Positions 24,835 to 35,395 are shown, counted from the first letter of the stretch. The stretch is 64,000 nt of DNA from Hymenobacter sp. HSC-4F20 (GCF_019599275.1 NZ_JAHZTD010000002.1:682001-746000), one strand, 5' to 3'. A program made the numbers and translations. The notes: generated by a model from the sequence alone, not told the origin.

Positions 24835-25268
24835 GTGGCAGTAGGAAGTAGAAGAAGAGGGATAAGTAGCAAGGCAACAACTAGCTGGACTAAAAGGTTA
24901 GCCTATTCCCAGCTACTGTTGTACACAGCTGACAAAGTTACGGGTTTTCCAGACGGTCGGTTGAACTGCTGAGTTACGAAATTCGGTGAATCAGAAGATG
25001 AGGCGACAGGTAACAGATTATCCGTGACCGGACAAGGCTGGCAAAGAAATAGCAGGGCCTCCTGCGCAGGCGTACTCGAAGCTGCCGGCTCTAGGTATTT
25101 CGAGGCGTTAGGGCACGTAGCAGGCCAGCTTGCTCACGCCGCTCGGAACGCTATTCCGCTTATGGCCTAGTGCTTGTCCTGGGCTTCGTCATCCTACCTA
25201 TTAACTGCTCTTTAACATCCTCCCCTGCCCTAATCCGTACCTTTACTACTCTCACCCCACCCAGCCGC
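24835..25268. other. Divergent intergenic region (dxs / LPG-synthase-like gene)
   Basis: No supported gene. It contains a minus-strand -7 box for dxs at 24933-24940 and a plus-strand TACCTTTA at 25238-25245 before the next gene. The middle part (about 24960-25200) shows no repeat or ORF I would defend. Confidence 0.6.
24933..24940 (-). promoter_or_regulatory. -7 promoter box for dxs
   Basis: Reads TAACTTTG on the minus strand (exact TAnnTTTG), about 98 nt upstream of the dxs ATG. A -33 TTG is not evident. Confidence 0.5.
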
Positions 25269-26354
25269 ATGCCTCAGCTTACCGAAACCCAAACCGAAGA
25301 CCAACAACTCCTGGATAAGCTCCGCCCCTCGCGGATTTTGCTTCCGGTGCTGATTGGGCTAGGGGTAGTGGGCTTTATGTTCTGGCGCAGCTACAAGCCC
25401 GGCGACCTGGCCCCGCTGGCCAATGCCAAACCCCTGTGGCTGCTCGTGATGCTGGTGGTACTGATAGCCCGCGACGCCGGCTACGTGTACCGCATCCGCT
25501 ACCTCACCCAAAAAGTGCTGAGCTGGCGGGCCGCCCTAGACGTGATTATGCTCTGGGAGTTTTCGTCGTGTGTGCTCCCCTCGGCGGTGGGCGGAACGGC
25601 CGTTGCGCCGGTGCTGCTGCATAAGGAAGGCATTCCGCTGGGTAAATCGGTGGCCTACATCATGGCCACGGCCATGCTCGATAACCTGTACTATGTGCTG
25701 GCCGTGCCCCTGGTGGTTCTTATCGGTGGCGACGCGCTGTATCCGCACGAGGCCCTGCAAGGAGGGTTGGTGGCCACGCTGCGGGTAGGGTTTATTCTGA
25801 GCTACGTGTTCGTAACGGTGTATGCCTTGCTGATGATGTACGCCATTTTCATTAACCCGCGGGCCGTGAAGCGGCTGCTGGTGCGCCTGTTTTCGGTGCG
25901 GGGGCTGCGGCGCTTCCGCAACAAAGCTTACAAAATGGGCAACGAAATGGTACTGGCCTCGGCCGAGTTGCGCGGCAATGGCTTGGCGTACTGGCTCCGC
26001 GCTTCGCTTAGCACGGCTTTCGTCTGGACGGCCCGCTACCTGGTTATCGGGTGCCTGATTTCAGCCTTTATTGATGTTACCTGGCCCGAGTTCTGGCTGA
26101 TTTTCGGCCGCAACCTCACCTATAAGGTTATCCTGCTGATTGCCATTACGCCGGGCGGCGCGGGCATTGCCGAAGGGGCCTTCCCTACGTTTTTCGGCAA
26201 GTTCATCGGCACGCCTACCATGACCAACTTTATGGTGCTGCTCTACCGCATCGTGACGTACTACCTCTACCTGGTGCTGGGCGCCATCTTCCTACCCCGC
26301 TGGATTACGCGCATCTTCGGCAAGCCCGTAGCCAAGAAGGTGATGCACTCCTAA
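25269..26354 (+). CDS. Lysylphosphatidylglycerol-synthase-type transmembrane protein (UPF0104 family)
   Basis: A 361-residue inner-membrane protein with about eight helices. ATG at 25269 gives MPQLTETQTEDQQLL; upstream residues are not protein-like. The family signature is visible in LWEFSSCVLPSAVGGTAVAPVLLHKEGIPLG and in ITPGGAGIAEGAFPTFFGKF, the two conserved glycine/proline segments of the flippase part of MprF-like proteins. There is no aminoacyltransferase domain, so it is a stand-alone transport-type domain of unknown lipid or glycolipid substrate. Confidence 0.85.
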   Translation: MPQLTETQTEDQQLLDKLRPSRILLPVLIGLGVVGFMFWRSYKPGDLAPLANAKPLWLLVMLVVLIARDAGYVYRIRYLTQKVLSWRAALDVIMLWEFSSCVLPSAVGGTAVAPVLLHKEGIPLGKSVAYIMATAMLDNLYYVLAVPLVVLIGGDALYPHEALQGGLVATLRVGFILSYVFVTVYALLMMYAIFINPRAVKRLLVRLFSVRGLRRFRNKAYKMGNEMVLASAELRGNGLAYWLRASLSTAFVWTARYLVIGCLISAFIDVTWPEFWLIFGRNLTYKVILLIAITPGGAGIAEGAFPTFFGKFIGTPTMTNFMVLLYRIVTYYLYLVLGAIFLPRWITRIFGKPVAKKVMHS

Positions 26355-26373
26355 GCTTCCGGATGAGTGCTAA

Positions 26374-26415
26374 AACAACGAATCCTTCCCGGGTGCCCAG
26401 GAAGGATTCGTTGTT
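26374..26415. terminator. Bidirectional terminator
   Basis: A 16-bp perfect stem AACAACGAATCCTTCC (26374-26389) with 26400-26415, followed by TTTT on the plus strand, between convergent genes. Confidence 0.9.
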
Positions 26416-26423
26416 TTTGAGGA

Positions 26424-28985
26424 TTAGGGCTTAATGGCTTTCAATTCGGGGGCTGATTGGATGGGCACCGGACGCTGGTAGGTTTGCCAGAACTCGGGGT
26501 GGGTAGCACCGGCGCCACTGCCGTGCAGCTCCGGGTGGGCTCTGATATTGTCCACTTCAGCTGCCGGCACCACTACTGGCGGTGTATAATATACGTCGCA
26601 GGTTTTCTGATTATAGAACGGCTTACGGCCCAGTACATGGCCTACCTCTACGGCTTGGGCTATACTAGCCGCCGCGTAGTAACGGCCGTTGCTGGCTTGC
26701 TGGTACGTTACTACGTGGGTGGCCCGGTGGTCTTGGAACACGGCCGGAAAGTGGTGGCGGATGTTGCTCTTGGTGCCGTAGTATTTGTGGGCAATGGCAT
26801 TCACTTCAGTGGTATCGTGCTGCCAGAGGCTCTCGTACCGCACTACCGCATAATCCTGCTGCCGCACGTAAATTCTGCCGGAATAGCCTTTTTCAAAGCC
26901 CAGCCCTGTGGCCCGATGACTGGCACGCTTCGCGGCAAAGCCGATAACATAATACGACTCCGTACCGCGCTGCTCTATGCTATCAAGCTGCAGCCGAAAC
27001 TTACCCACGGTAGATGTCTTGAACAGCGGGGAAATCCGAACCGGGTCGAAGCCGCCGGAAAAACCATAGCCCGGCTCACTGTAGGCGCGGTCATTGGCGG
27101 CCCCGGTTACTACGCGCTTTTCCTGTACCCGTACTACCGGCCGGTCTTCCAGCATCAGGAAGCCGCCCGCCCAGTGCCGATAACCGGCGGGGGTCCACTG
27201 CTGACCAGTGTATTCCACCTCGTTGCGCAAGGTATCAAACCCCATGATGCGGCGGTGCGTGTACAGCTGCTGGGTGTAGTCCTGCTGCTCGTAGTTGGTT
27301 TCCATGGCCTTAATAACCCGCTTCATGATCCGCCGCGGGTCCTGCGACTGAGCACTGACGCGCACGTTGCCAAGGGCGAAGGCTGCCGGCGCTAAGCGCA
27401 CCTCCTGATGTGTATTTGACACCACTGACAAGCTAGTGGGCTCATAGCCGATGCTGCTTACCTGTACTACTTCCCCCTGGCGCGCTTCGAGGCGAAAGCG
27501 GCCTTGCGCGTCGGCTATGGTTCCGGCGCTGCGGGCCGGCACTGCCACCGAAGCAAAGGGTATTGGCTTTCCGGTTTTGCGGTCCAGTACGCTTCCTGTC
27601 AGCACCAGGGCTGCCCCTGCCTTACTAGTGGGGCTCCTTCCCGCCGGGTTTAGCCGGCGCGTTGGGGTAGGCTCAGAGGCGGGTGCCGGCTCGTTAGTGG
27701 CAGCTGGCTCGCTAGCCTCGGGCGCGGCTGCGTGGGGCGGATTCACGGATTTCAGAAACAGAAATCCATCTACTACCTCACTCCAGAGGCCGGTGTATGG
27801 CTTGTACTCAAAGGCGTAGGTAGTAAGGGCGCGGCCGGGGGCGTCGTGCTTGAGACTCACGAAGCTGTACTCATGGCCCAGCTCCAAGAGGCTGGCTTCC
27901 AGCGTGCCGGCGGCAGGCACGGGCACCGCTTCGTACTTACCCATTCCGAGAAAACCATGTGTGCCCCCGCCCGCCAACGTGCCCAGCACGTACACTGCAT
28001 CGGAACCTAGAGCGGCTTTCACGGCCCGGCCCATGGGCTTGTATGTTTTGATTTCGGCATCTTCCAGCACTTCTGCCTTGTTGGACAGATGCGGCAAGGC
28101 GCCCCAGCATATTACCTTTTCCTGGGGATGCTGGCGCAAGTACCACAGCAGGTTGTCGGCCATTTGGGCGTCGCGGGGGTTGCTGTCGGTGGCTTTGAAC
28201 TCCGCCTCACTCTTAGCGCCGGAGTCGTTGGTGGCGTAGTCGTGGGCCAGGGCTTGCAGGCTGCGCAGGGTTTGCAGCCAGAAAGCGGCCCGCGCCCGGC
28301 GCTGCGAATTAGTGCCGGCGGCTACTTTTTCCAGTATCCGACGCGCTTTTCCTACCTGTGTGTTGAACAGCAGAATCTGATGGGTAGGCGGAAAGATGAA
28401 GGTTTCGCCCATGGTGCTCAGGCACTCTTCCAGGTAGTCATAGGCAATACCATCGGCGCCTTTTTCGGGCTTCAGAAAGGCTTCTAATTCTTCTACCAGT
28501 TCCTCCTGATAGGCGCCGCTAAGCTGCGAATCGAAGCCTGCCACGCGCAGGCGGCCTTTCCCCAGCAGCGGCAGCACCGCCTGAAACTCCCGCGTGCTGG
28601 TCCAGACGGGAAACACGCTGTTGTCAATGGCTTCCCGCACGGGCGTGCCAGCTTCTATCTGGCGCTGGGCCTTGTCGAGTTCATAAAAGCCGCTTTCGAA
28701 AGCTACCGTGGTAAAGCCCATGCGCTGCTGCAGAAACCGCATCAGCCGGGCTTTTGCCTCGAACACATTGCCTTCGCCGTGGCTGGGCTCACCGAGCATC
28801 ACGACCCGCGCCGCCCCAATTTCCTGCCGCAAAAATTCCAGGTCCTGAAAGCTGGTATCAGTCGGGGAAATGGTGTGGATGGGATGAACGGGCCATTGGG
28901 AAGTTTTTGACTGCGCAAACAGGCTAGGAGCCGCCACTATGGATAACAGCAGGCTAGCCACTGCACGACGAAATAGACCCGACAT
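26424..28985 (-). CDS. Secreted erythromycin-esterase-like protein fused to a CarboxypepD_reg-like domain and C-terminal beta-rich domain
   Basis: An 853-residue exported protein; ATG 28985 starts the signal MSGLFRRAVASLLLSIVAAPSLFAQ. Residues about 40-400 are EreA/B-like: VVMLGEPSHGEGNVFEAKARLMRFL with the conserved Glu and His, then TVAFESGFYELDKAQ and a late segment VICWGALPHLSN. A Pro/Glu/Ala linker follows. Residues about 462-550 are a CarboxypepD_reg-like beta-sandwich (GSVLDRKTGKPIPFASV), and about 560-853 form a large beta-rich region typical of Bacteroidota envelope proteins with such N-termini. The Ere fold is found in many uncharacterised hydrolases, so macrolide resistance should not be assumed. 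Confidence 0.8.
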   Translation of the reverse strand: MSGLFRRAVASLLLSIVAAPSLFAQSKTSQWPVHPIHTISPTDTSFQDLEFLRQEIGAARVVMLGEPSHGEGNVFEAKARLMRFLQQRMGFTTVAFESGFYELDKAQRQIEAGTPVREAIDNSVFPVWTSTREFQAVLPLLGKGRLRVAGFDSQLSGAYQEELVEELEAFLKPEKGADGIAYDYLEECLSTMGETFIFPPTHQILLFNTQVGKARRILEKVAAGTNSQRRARAAFWLQTLRSLQALAHDYATNDSGAKSEAEFKATDSNPRDAQMADNLLWYLRQHPQEKVICWGALPHLSNKAEVLEDAEIKTYKPMGRAVKAALGSDAVYVLGTLAGGGTHGFLGMGKYEAVPVPAAGTLEASLLELGHEYSFVSLKHDAPGRALTTYAFEYKPYTGLWSEVVDGFLFLKSVNPPHAAAPEASEPAATNEPAPASEPTPTRRLNPAGRSPTSKAGAALVLTGSVLDRKTGKPIPFASVAVPARSAGTIADAQGRFRLEARQGEVVQVSSIGYEPTSLSVVSNTHQEVRLAPAAFALGNVRVSAQSQDPRRIMKRVIKAMETNYEQQDYTQQLYTHRRIMGFDTLRNEVEYTGQQWTPAGYRHWAGGFLMLEDRPVVRVQEKRVVTGAANDRAYSEPGYGFSGGFDPVRISPLFKTSTVGKFRLQLDSIEQRGTESYYVIGFAAKRASHRATGLGFEKGYSGRIYVRQQDYAVVRYESLWQHDTTEVNAIAHKYYGTKSNIRHHFPAVFQDHRATHVVTYQQASNGRYYAAASIAQAVEVGHVLGRKPFYNQKTCDVYYTPPVVVPAAEVDNIRAHPELHGSGAGATHPEFWQTYQRPVPIQSAPELKAIKP

Positions 28986-29080
28986 ACCGAAGAAATAGAG
29001 CAACAGTAAATACCTGCGGTAAGCTACACAGAACTAGGCAGCCTTCAGTAGCCAGCAAGTAGCCCGCGCTCCTACCCCCG

Positions 29081-31993
29081 TTACTGCTTGTAAAACGGAA
29101 CTCGTGCCGTTTTCTTGCTTCCTTCTAGTTCCAGGTAGTAGAGACCTGGCCGAAGCGGCTGCACATGCAAGCGGGTGCTTCCTGCCGGGCCTGTCTGCCC
29201 ACTGAGCACTACCTGTCCTAACAGGTCCAGAACGCGGTAAGGCACCCCAATGGCTGCTTCAATGACCAGCTGCTCCCGTACCGGGTTGGGGTAAAGGGCC
29301 ACGGCTTTGCTACTCCGCGCTACTACCACCGAAGAAAAGTGGCTGGTGCCATCCGTATCGAGCTGGCGAAGGCGGTAGTATAGCAGGCCAGGAGGCGGTG
29401 AGGCATCAAGCCAAGAGTACTGATGGGCGGTTGTGCTGGTGCCGCGGCCCTGCAGAGTTGCCAGCGTGGTGAACTGGTGGCCATCGAGGCTGCGCTGCAC
29501 CTCAAACCGGTCGTTGTTCAGCTCGGCGGCGGTAGTCCAGGTTACATGCACGCCCGTAGGCTGGGGCTCGGCCTGAAAGCGCAGCAGCGTTACGGGCAAA
29601 GGATTAGGGGTAGCCGAAGCGCTGGTGCTGGCCAGTGTGAAGTGGCTGAAGGACGCAAAGCTGCCAGAGGTTAGCGTGCCCGCTACGTAGGCGCCGTTAC
29701 TGGCCGTGCCCGTATGGCCGCTTCGGCCGATGTTTACCCAGCCATTTCCATCGTTTTTGGCTATTACCAAGCTGCTGGCTGCCGGGTCTGCAACCAAGTC
29801 ATCGGGGCCGAAGCTGAGGGTGATGGTGCCGCTGAAATTGTCGGCTGCAGTTAGCGTTGGCTCGGGGTTTACCGTGAAATAGCGGGTAGCGTTGAGGCGG
29901 CGCAAGTCGCCCTGCAGGTCTTTGGTAGCGAAACCACCTTCCGTTTGGGTAGCAATAAAGGTAGTGGCCCGGTTCAGGCTGGTAATGTTAAGCGTTAGGG
30001 GGCGGTAGGAGCCACCCTGAGCATCTATTCGCCCTAGCGGAAACGTGAGGGTAGCGGCTCCGTTGGCAGGCCGGGCCACGGGCCCGTTCACAAAGCTCGT
30101 ATTGGAGCCACCGCTGGGTTGGTTGAGTAGCGTCAGCACATTCGTAGCAGTGCTGTTTAGTCGCCCGGCCGTGAGTTGGAGCACGTTGTTGACCGTAACG
30201 GGGGTAGCCAGCGTGACGCCCTCGGCACTGGTATTATTGATTTGCAGCGGCACATCAGCCGCTAAATAAGTACCCGTGGCCGTAGCTGGCACCGTTCCCC
30301 AGGCCATTCCACTGATGCGCTGAGGCCGGCCGCCATTCAGCACCAGCCGCACGGTAGTGGTGCCCGAGGTTTGGGGCTGGAATCGGAAGGCGCCCTGCAC
30401 GGTAATGTCGCCAGCCACCCGGATTTCGCTGGTAGTGGAGGCCGTAAATACAGCCCCGGGGCCCACAATCAAATTTCCACGAATCGTTAGCGGGTTAGCA
30501 CCGCTCCCGGTGTAATTCGTAACTGGCTGTCCTAATCGGTTTCTAAAAACGAGGTTCGGGTAGGTACGTCCGGCAATGGATGGTGTATTGCTGGATTGGG
30601 TTTTGGCCCGAAATTCCCACGTGCCGGCTTCAGTGCCAGCCACGGCGGCCAGGTTTTCCAGCAGGGCTACGTGGGGGCGGTCTGTGTAGTGGCGGTAGGT
30701 GCCCCCGTTGTAGAGATAAAAGGTAGGGGCCGAGCCTGCCGCGTCAATACTTCCCACGTCACTGCTGTTGGTTAGTACCCCTTTGCTATACAGGGCCAAG
30801 GCAGTTTCAGTAGCGCCCGTGCGGGTTAACCGCAGTGGTACGGCAGCCGTGTTAAGGGCCGAAACTTCCACCAGAATAGAGTCGCCCGCGGCAGGGTTCA
30901 GAGTGAGGGAGCGGACCTCCACGCTCGGGGTTGTGGCGGGTGTCACGGCTCCGCCAGCGTCCAGTACAACGGTGTAGCGCCCTACCACACTGGAATGGTC
31001 CAGCAGCACATCGTCCGTGCTGGTCGGGACGGCGTCCGTATCCCAGTTCAAGGCATCAAACCAGCTATTCGTGCCCGCGCCCCCATCCCAGCGCTTCACT
31101 GGGGCTACTACAAAGCCAAGGCTACCCGAGGTACCGCCGCCCGGGGCCGGAGTAACCACAGTTACCGGAAACGTACCGGCCGTAGCCACGTCGGAGGCAG
31201 GAATAGCGGCCGTAAGCTGGGTAGCACTACTAAAGGTTGTTGGTCGGTCTGCCCCGTTAAATCTTACTACGCTGGCCGGGGTAAATCCACTGCCCGTCAC
31301 CGTAAGCGTAAACCCATTGCTACCTGCTGGCAGGCTGGCCGGGCTGAGCGCCGTCAGGCCAGGTACCGGATTCAGAAAGGAAGAGGCCTGCACCTGAAAG
31401 TTGTCCAGCCGAAACGTACCACTGCCCGAGGTGGCCCCGCTCACCAACAGACGTAGCACCACGGCAGCTTTGTTGTCCAGATCGGTCAGACCTGACAAAT
31501 CAAGAATTCGCTCCGCAAAGCTGCCCTCAGCAACTGATACTGTGGTCGGGACAGTAGCAAAGGAGTTTCCCCCGTCAGTGCTGTAAGCCACCGTGATGGT
31601 GGTAGCGCCGGTAGCTGAACGGTAGGGCTGAAAGTAGAGCTTATAGCCAAAATAGTTGCGCAAATTGCTACCTGCCAGGGCAAACTGGAAGTAGCGTGTA
31701 TTGGTCCCGCTGGAGTTGCTCATGGCCAGAGCCTGCCCCGCCGTGGCTACGCTTGTAAAGGAATTACTGCCCGTACCTGAGCCCGGACCGGTGGCAAAGG
31801 GCTCTGTTGACGCTGCTGTTGCGGTTACGCCCGGCGCCGTATTAGGAGCCAGCGTCTCGTAGCTGGTACCACTGTTAAAATCAAAACTGCTGATGACCGT
31901 GGCAGACTGCCCCGCGCTTACCGCCGGCAGCAACACTGCACCAACCACCGCGGCCAGGAGCCATACTTTTGGGAGTAGTGTTTCCCACGTCAT
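29081..31993 (-). CDS. Large T9SS-exported protein with IPT/TIG domain
   Basis: A 970-residue secreted protein starting at ATG 31993 (signal TLLPKVWLLAAVVGAVLLP, SAGQ). Residues about 25-205 are a jelly-roll-like region (SFDFNSGTSYETLAPNTAPG). An IPT/TIG domain lies at about 209-295 (LSPASLPAGSNGFTLTVTGSGF). A long beta-helix-like region of Thr/Ser/Asn-rich repeats follows, then a fibronectin-like part (LRFQAEPQPTGVHVTWTTAAELNNDRFEVQR) and a type A T9SS sorting domain from about 897 (VALYPNPVREQLVIEA). No catalytic motif is evident; probably a surface or adhesive protein. Confidence 0.85.
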   Translation of the reverse strand: MTWETLLPKVWLLAAVVGAVLLPAVSAGQSATVISSFDFNSGTSYETLAPNTAPGVTATAASTEPFATGPGSGTGSNSFTSVATAGQALAMSNSSGTNTRYFQFALAGSNLRNYFGYKLYFQPYRSATGATTITVAYSTDGGNSFATVPTTVSVAEGSFAERILDLSGLTDLDNKAAVVLRLLVSGATSGSGTFRLDNFQVQASSFLNPVPGLTALSPASLPAGSNGFTLTVTGSGFTPASVVRFNGADRPTTFSSATQLTAAIPASDVATAGTFPVTVVTPAPGGGTSGSLGFVVAPVKRWDGGAGTNSWFDALNWDTDAVPTSTDDVLLDHSSVVGRYTVVLDAGGAVTPATTPSVEVRSLTLNPAAGDSILVEVSALNTAAVPLRLTRTGATETALALYSKGVLTNSSDVGSIDAAGSAPTFYLYNGGTYRHYTDRPHVALLENLAAVAGTEAGTWEFRAKTQSSNTPSIAGRTYPNLVFRNRLGQPVTNYTGSGANPLTIRGNLIVGPGAVFTASTTSEIRVAGDITVQGAFRFQPQTSGTTTVRLVLNGGRPQRISGMAWGTVPATATGTYLAADVPLQINNTSAEGVTLATPVTVNNVLQLTAGRLNSTATNVLTLLNQPSGGSNTSFVNGPVARPANGAATLTFPLGRIDAQGGSYRPLTLNITSLNRATTFIATQTEGGFATKDLQGDLRRLNATRYFTVNPEPTLTAADNFSGTITLSFGPDDLVADPAASSLVIAKNDGNGWVNIGRSGHTGTASNGAYVAGTLTSGSFASFSHFTLASTSASATPNPLPVTLLRFQAEPQPTGVHVTWTTAAELNNDRFEVQRSLDGHQFTTLATLQGRGTSTTAHQYSWLDASPPPGLLYYRLRQLDTDGTSHFSSVVVARSSKAVALYPNPVREQLVIEAAIGVPYRVLDLLGQVVLSGQTGPAGSTRLHVQPLRPGLYYLELEGSKKTARVPFYKQ

Positions 31994-32153
31994 ACGCAAT
32001 TACAGTTTATCTTTAATATTTTCTTTATTTTATAAAAGTTTAACCAAATATAAGAAGCCAGTACTGCTTGTACCATTCAATAGAAATTTTTTGCGAAATA
32101 CTTTCCTTCGTTTACCAGCCTCCTCCCACCGGGTTACCGGGTGTATAAAAAAG

Positions 32154-32187
32154 AACAAGCCCTTCTGCCATAGCAGAAGGGCTTGTT
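32154..32187. terminator. Strong hairpin terminator
   Basis: A 15-bp perfect stem (32154-32168 with 32173-32187, AACAAGCCCTTCTGC and complement) with a 4-nt loop, downstream of the lipocalin-like gene on the minus strand. Confidence 0.88.
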
Positions 32188-32215
32188 GCATAAGCTGTGC
32201 TGTTAAGCAACGATA

Positions 32216-32632
32216 CTATTCTTTCTCCAGACGCAGCTCTGCACCCTGAGGGCTTTTGAGCGTCAGCTTGTCATCGGTAAGAGTTACTACATCGAAGGTG
32301 TTGCTCTGGGAAGCACCATCGGGAGTCATCGTGATTTTCTTACCAGCTTGATCAAACTCATATTTGCCATTTACCGCACCGGCCGGGGAGGTCATGCTGT
32401 ATTGCTTGTTGGCAAAGAAGGTGATCCGCTCATCTTCCTGCGCGTCAGTTTGCTTTACCTTGTCGCCGGTAGAATCCAGTTCTTTATCGGTTTTCCATAC
32501 TTTACTTTCGGTGCCGTAGAGCATGTTAACGCCTTCGACTTTGCCTTCTTTGTTGCCACAGGAGGCCGTGAATAAAGCCAGTAGCACCAATAGGCTGGCC
32601 AGGTAGCGCAGGGGAGCAGAATAAGTTTTCAT
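32216..32632 (-). CDS. Lipocalin-like lipoprotein
   Basis: A 138-residue protein with lipoprotein signal MKTYSAPLRYLASLLVLLALFTASCGN (lipobox TASC). The mature part resembles short lipocalin-like domains of Bacteroidota: ITFFANKQYSMTSPAGAVNGKYEFDQAGKKITMTPD and LTDDKLTLKSP, alternating beta strands with a KYEF-type centre. Ligand unknown. The 215-nt divergent region to the LysM gene should hold both promoters. Confidence 0.78.
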   Translation of the reverse strand: MKTYSAPLRYLASLLVLLALFTASCGNKEGKVEGVNMLYGTESKVWKTDKELDSTGDKVKQTDAQEDERITFFANKQYSMTSPAGAVNGKYEFDQAGKKITMTPDGASQSNTFDVVTLTDDKLTLKSPQGAELRLEKE

Positions 32633-32848
32633 GGGAGTAGGGAGATGGGGTAAATGAGAAACAAACGTAGCCAGGCAGGCTGCCTGACACTGCGCTTCTT
32701 ACGGGGCAGCGGAAAAAGATGTTCACCCCAACAGCAGCGTACTTTCCCGCTACAACTTATTGCCGCCCTTGGCGTAAGAATCCGGACAGTGTCCGTTGCT
32801 TCCACCGCATGGTTGCTGCTTCCTTCCACTTTTACTTGACTTACGACG

Positions 32849-33160
32849 ATGGGACTATTTGATTTTCTCTCCAACGACGGCGAAAAAAAGCCTGTTCAAC
32901 CTGCTGCTAAACCTGCTGCCGGCGGGGCTACTGACTTCTTCGGCAATACCAACCAGGCCGCGGCTACGCCGGCCGCTCCGGCCGCCGCCCAGGGCGAAAC
33001 CTATACCGTAGTAAGCGGCGACTCGCTTTCCAAAATTGCCAAGCACCACTACGGCGATGCCGCCAAGTGGCACCAGATTTACGAAGCTAACAAAGGCACT
33101 ATTGGCTCGAACCCCGACCACATTGAGGTAGGCCAGGTCCTGACCCTGCCCAAGCTGTAG
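32849..33160 (+). CDS. LysM-domain protein (Kbp/YgaU-like)
   Basis: A 103-residue protein without a signal peptide. Residues 1-50 (MGLFDFLSNDGEKKPVQ then an Ala/Pro-rich linker) precede a LysM domain at about 52-103: YTVVSGDSLSKIAKHHYGDAAKWHQIYEANKGTIGSNPDHIEVGQVLTLP. The spacing and the AKWHQIYEANK sequence resemble the potassium-binding protein Kbp of E. coli, which has BON plus LysM; the BON domain is absent here. Role inferred as a small cytoplasmic or periplasmic binding protein. Confidence 0.88.
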   Translation: MGLFDFLSNDGEKKPVQPAAKPAAGGATDFFGNTNQAAATPAAPAAAQGETYTVVSGDSLSKIAKHHYGDAAKWHQIYEANKGTIGSNPDHIEVGQVLTLPKL

Positions 33161-33185
33161 GCGAAGCCATAACTTAGTATTATAC

Positions 33186-33217
33186 AAAAAAGCCACTCCC
33201 GTTAGAGTGGCTTTTTT
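33186..33217 (+). terminator. Rho-independent terminator after the LysM gene
   Basis: AAAAAAGCCACT-cccgttag-AGTGGCTTTTTT with 12-bp perfect stem and T tract. Confidence 0.92.
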
Positions 33218-33441
33218 CGTATTCAGGAAGTTGGTATTTAGCCAGCAGCCGCAACCAATTTTATGCTATACTCGGGTAAGCTTCTAGTTCGGACGGAACG
33301 CTACCCCTTGCTATCCGCCACAGCCCCGGCTACGTCTATCACACGTATGCAATTAACAATCAACACGCTAGTAGCACTAGCAGAGGTTGTTTGAGTTGCG
33401 GGGCAGTCCTTCTGCCAAGCAAAATTTATTTCAGACAGGTA

Positions 33442-33473
33442 TTGCATATATCAAAAACGCCACTATACCTTTG
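33442..33473 (+). promoter_or_regulatory. Promoter of the methionine locus
   Basis: A -33 TTG at 33442-33444 and a -7 box TACCTTTG at 33466-33473, spacing 21 nt, fit the Bacteroidota consensus. Transcription would begin near 33480, about 45 nt before the SAM-I aptamer. The preceding stretch 33218-33441 holds no gene I can support. Confidence 0.72.
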
Positions 33474-33523
33474 CAATACCAACTCGGTACTCTCCCGCTC
33501 GCGGCGGGGCAGTTTTCATAAGA

Positions 33524-33632
33524 TTTATACAGAAGCGGCGAGAGAACAGGCTCCCTGACCCGCTGGCAACCTTCGACCGCGCGAAAGGTGCCAATTCCTG
33601 CCCGACCAAGCTTTTGCTGGCGGGGCATATAA
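33524..33632 (+). promoter_or_regulatory. SAM-I riboswitch aptamer
   Basis: The core matches the SAM-I (S-box) consensus: GAACAGGCTCCCTGACCCG, CTGGCAACC, then the P3 stem CCTTCG/CGAAAGG and GGTGCCAATTCCTGC. P1 pairs TTATA at about 33525-33529 with TATAA at 33628-33632. P2 pairs AGCGG with CCGCT and P4 pairs TGCCCG with CGGGGCA. It lies upstream of metY-metX-hom, the expected targets. No classic T-tract terminator follows directly; the leader ORF ATG is only 12 nt beyond P1, so control of translation or of a later attenuator is possible. Confidence 0.9.
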
Positions 33633-33644
33633 CTCAAGAGTGCC

Positions 33645-33800
33645 ATGGAAAACCCTTTCGCCTTCGCCCCCTCCTACCCCGCTGCCTCGGTTGCTTTGTT
33701 GCGCACCGATTTGCCGCTGGGTTTCTGCGTTCCGGTAGCTACTCCGGTTACCCGGCGAATGCGAATGCGCTGCTGCAGCGCGTGTTGTTGCTGTTGCTAG
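33645..33800 (+). CDS. Putative leader peptide ending in a Met/Arg and Cys codon run
   Basis: A 51-codon ORF just after the SAM-I aptamer. Start ATG 33645 has a weak AAGAG 8 nt upstream. The peptide begins MENPFAFAPSYPAASVALL and ends VTRRMRMRCCSACCCCC: seven of the last nine codons are Cys, preceded by alternating Arg and Met. It has no signal peptide or known domain. The position, between a methionine-control aptamer and metY, suggests a translated attenuator that senses cysteine and perhaps methionine supply. The ribosome would stall near hairpins at 33767-33781 and 33808-33856. Cys-run leader ORFs that act as attenuators are known in mycobacteria; I do not recall a described Bacteroidota example, so this is inference. 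Confidence 0.6.
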   Translation: MENPFAFAPSYPAASVALLRTDLPLGFCVPVATPVTRRMRMRCCSACCCCC

Positions 33801-33807
33801 CCCCTGC

Positions 33808-33856
33808 GGCTACCTAGCGCCCCTCCCCCTTTTTCAGGCTTGAGCCTGCGGTAGCC
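33808..33856 (+). promoter_or_regulatory. Candidate attenuator hairpins after the leader ORF
   Basis: GGCTACC (33808-33814) can pair with GGTAGCC (33850-33856), enclosing the perfect palindrome CAGGCT-tg-AGCCTG (33835-33848). The same GCTACC can instead pair with GGTAGC at 33734-33739 inside the leader ORF. The two pairings exclude each other, an arrangement expected of ribosome-mediated attenuation. There is a T5 run at 33830-33834, but before rather than after the stem. Confidence 0.45.
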
Positions 33857-33994
33857 AATGCGGCACCCGGCTTCTGCGCATCCCAATCGGCCTTCGGAGT
33901 ACTTCCTGAGCTGGTTCTGGTGCGGCCTCCCCTACGCCATGTCGTGGCTTTTCCCAGCGTTTTCGCTCCCTTTCCATACCCAAACGGTCTTTAA

Positions 33995-35395
<1,401 letters not shown>

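Noticed and set aside
33360..33380. GCTAGT-agc-ACTAGC palindrome upstream of the methionine promoter
   Set aside because: Only a 6-bp stem in AT-rich sequence, with no second copy; not strong enough to call an operator.
33842..33857. Hairpin CAGGCT-tg-AGCCTG considered as a simple terminator
   Set aside because: No T tract follows it; the T run is before the stem, so an attenuator role is more consistent.
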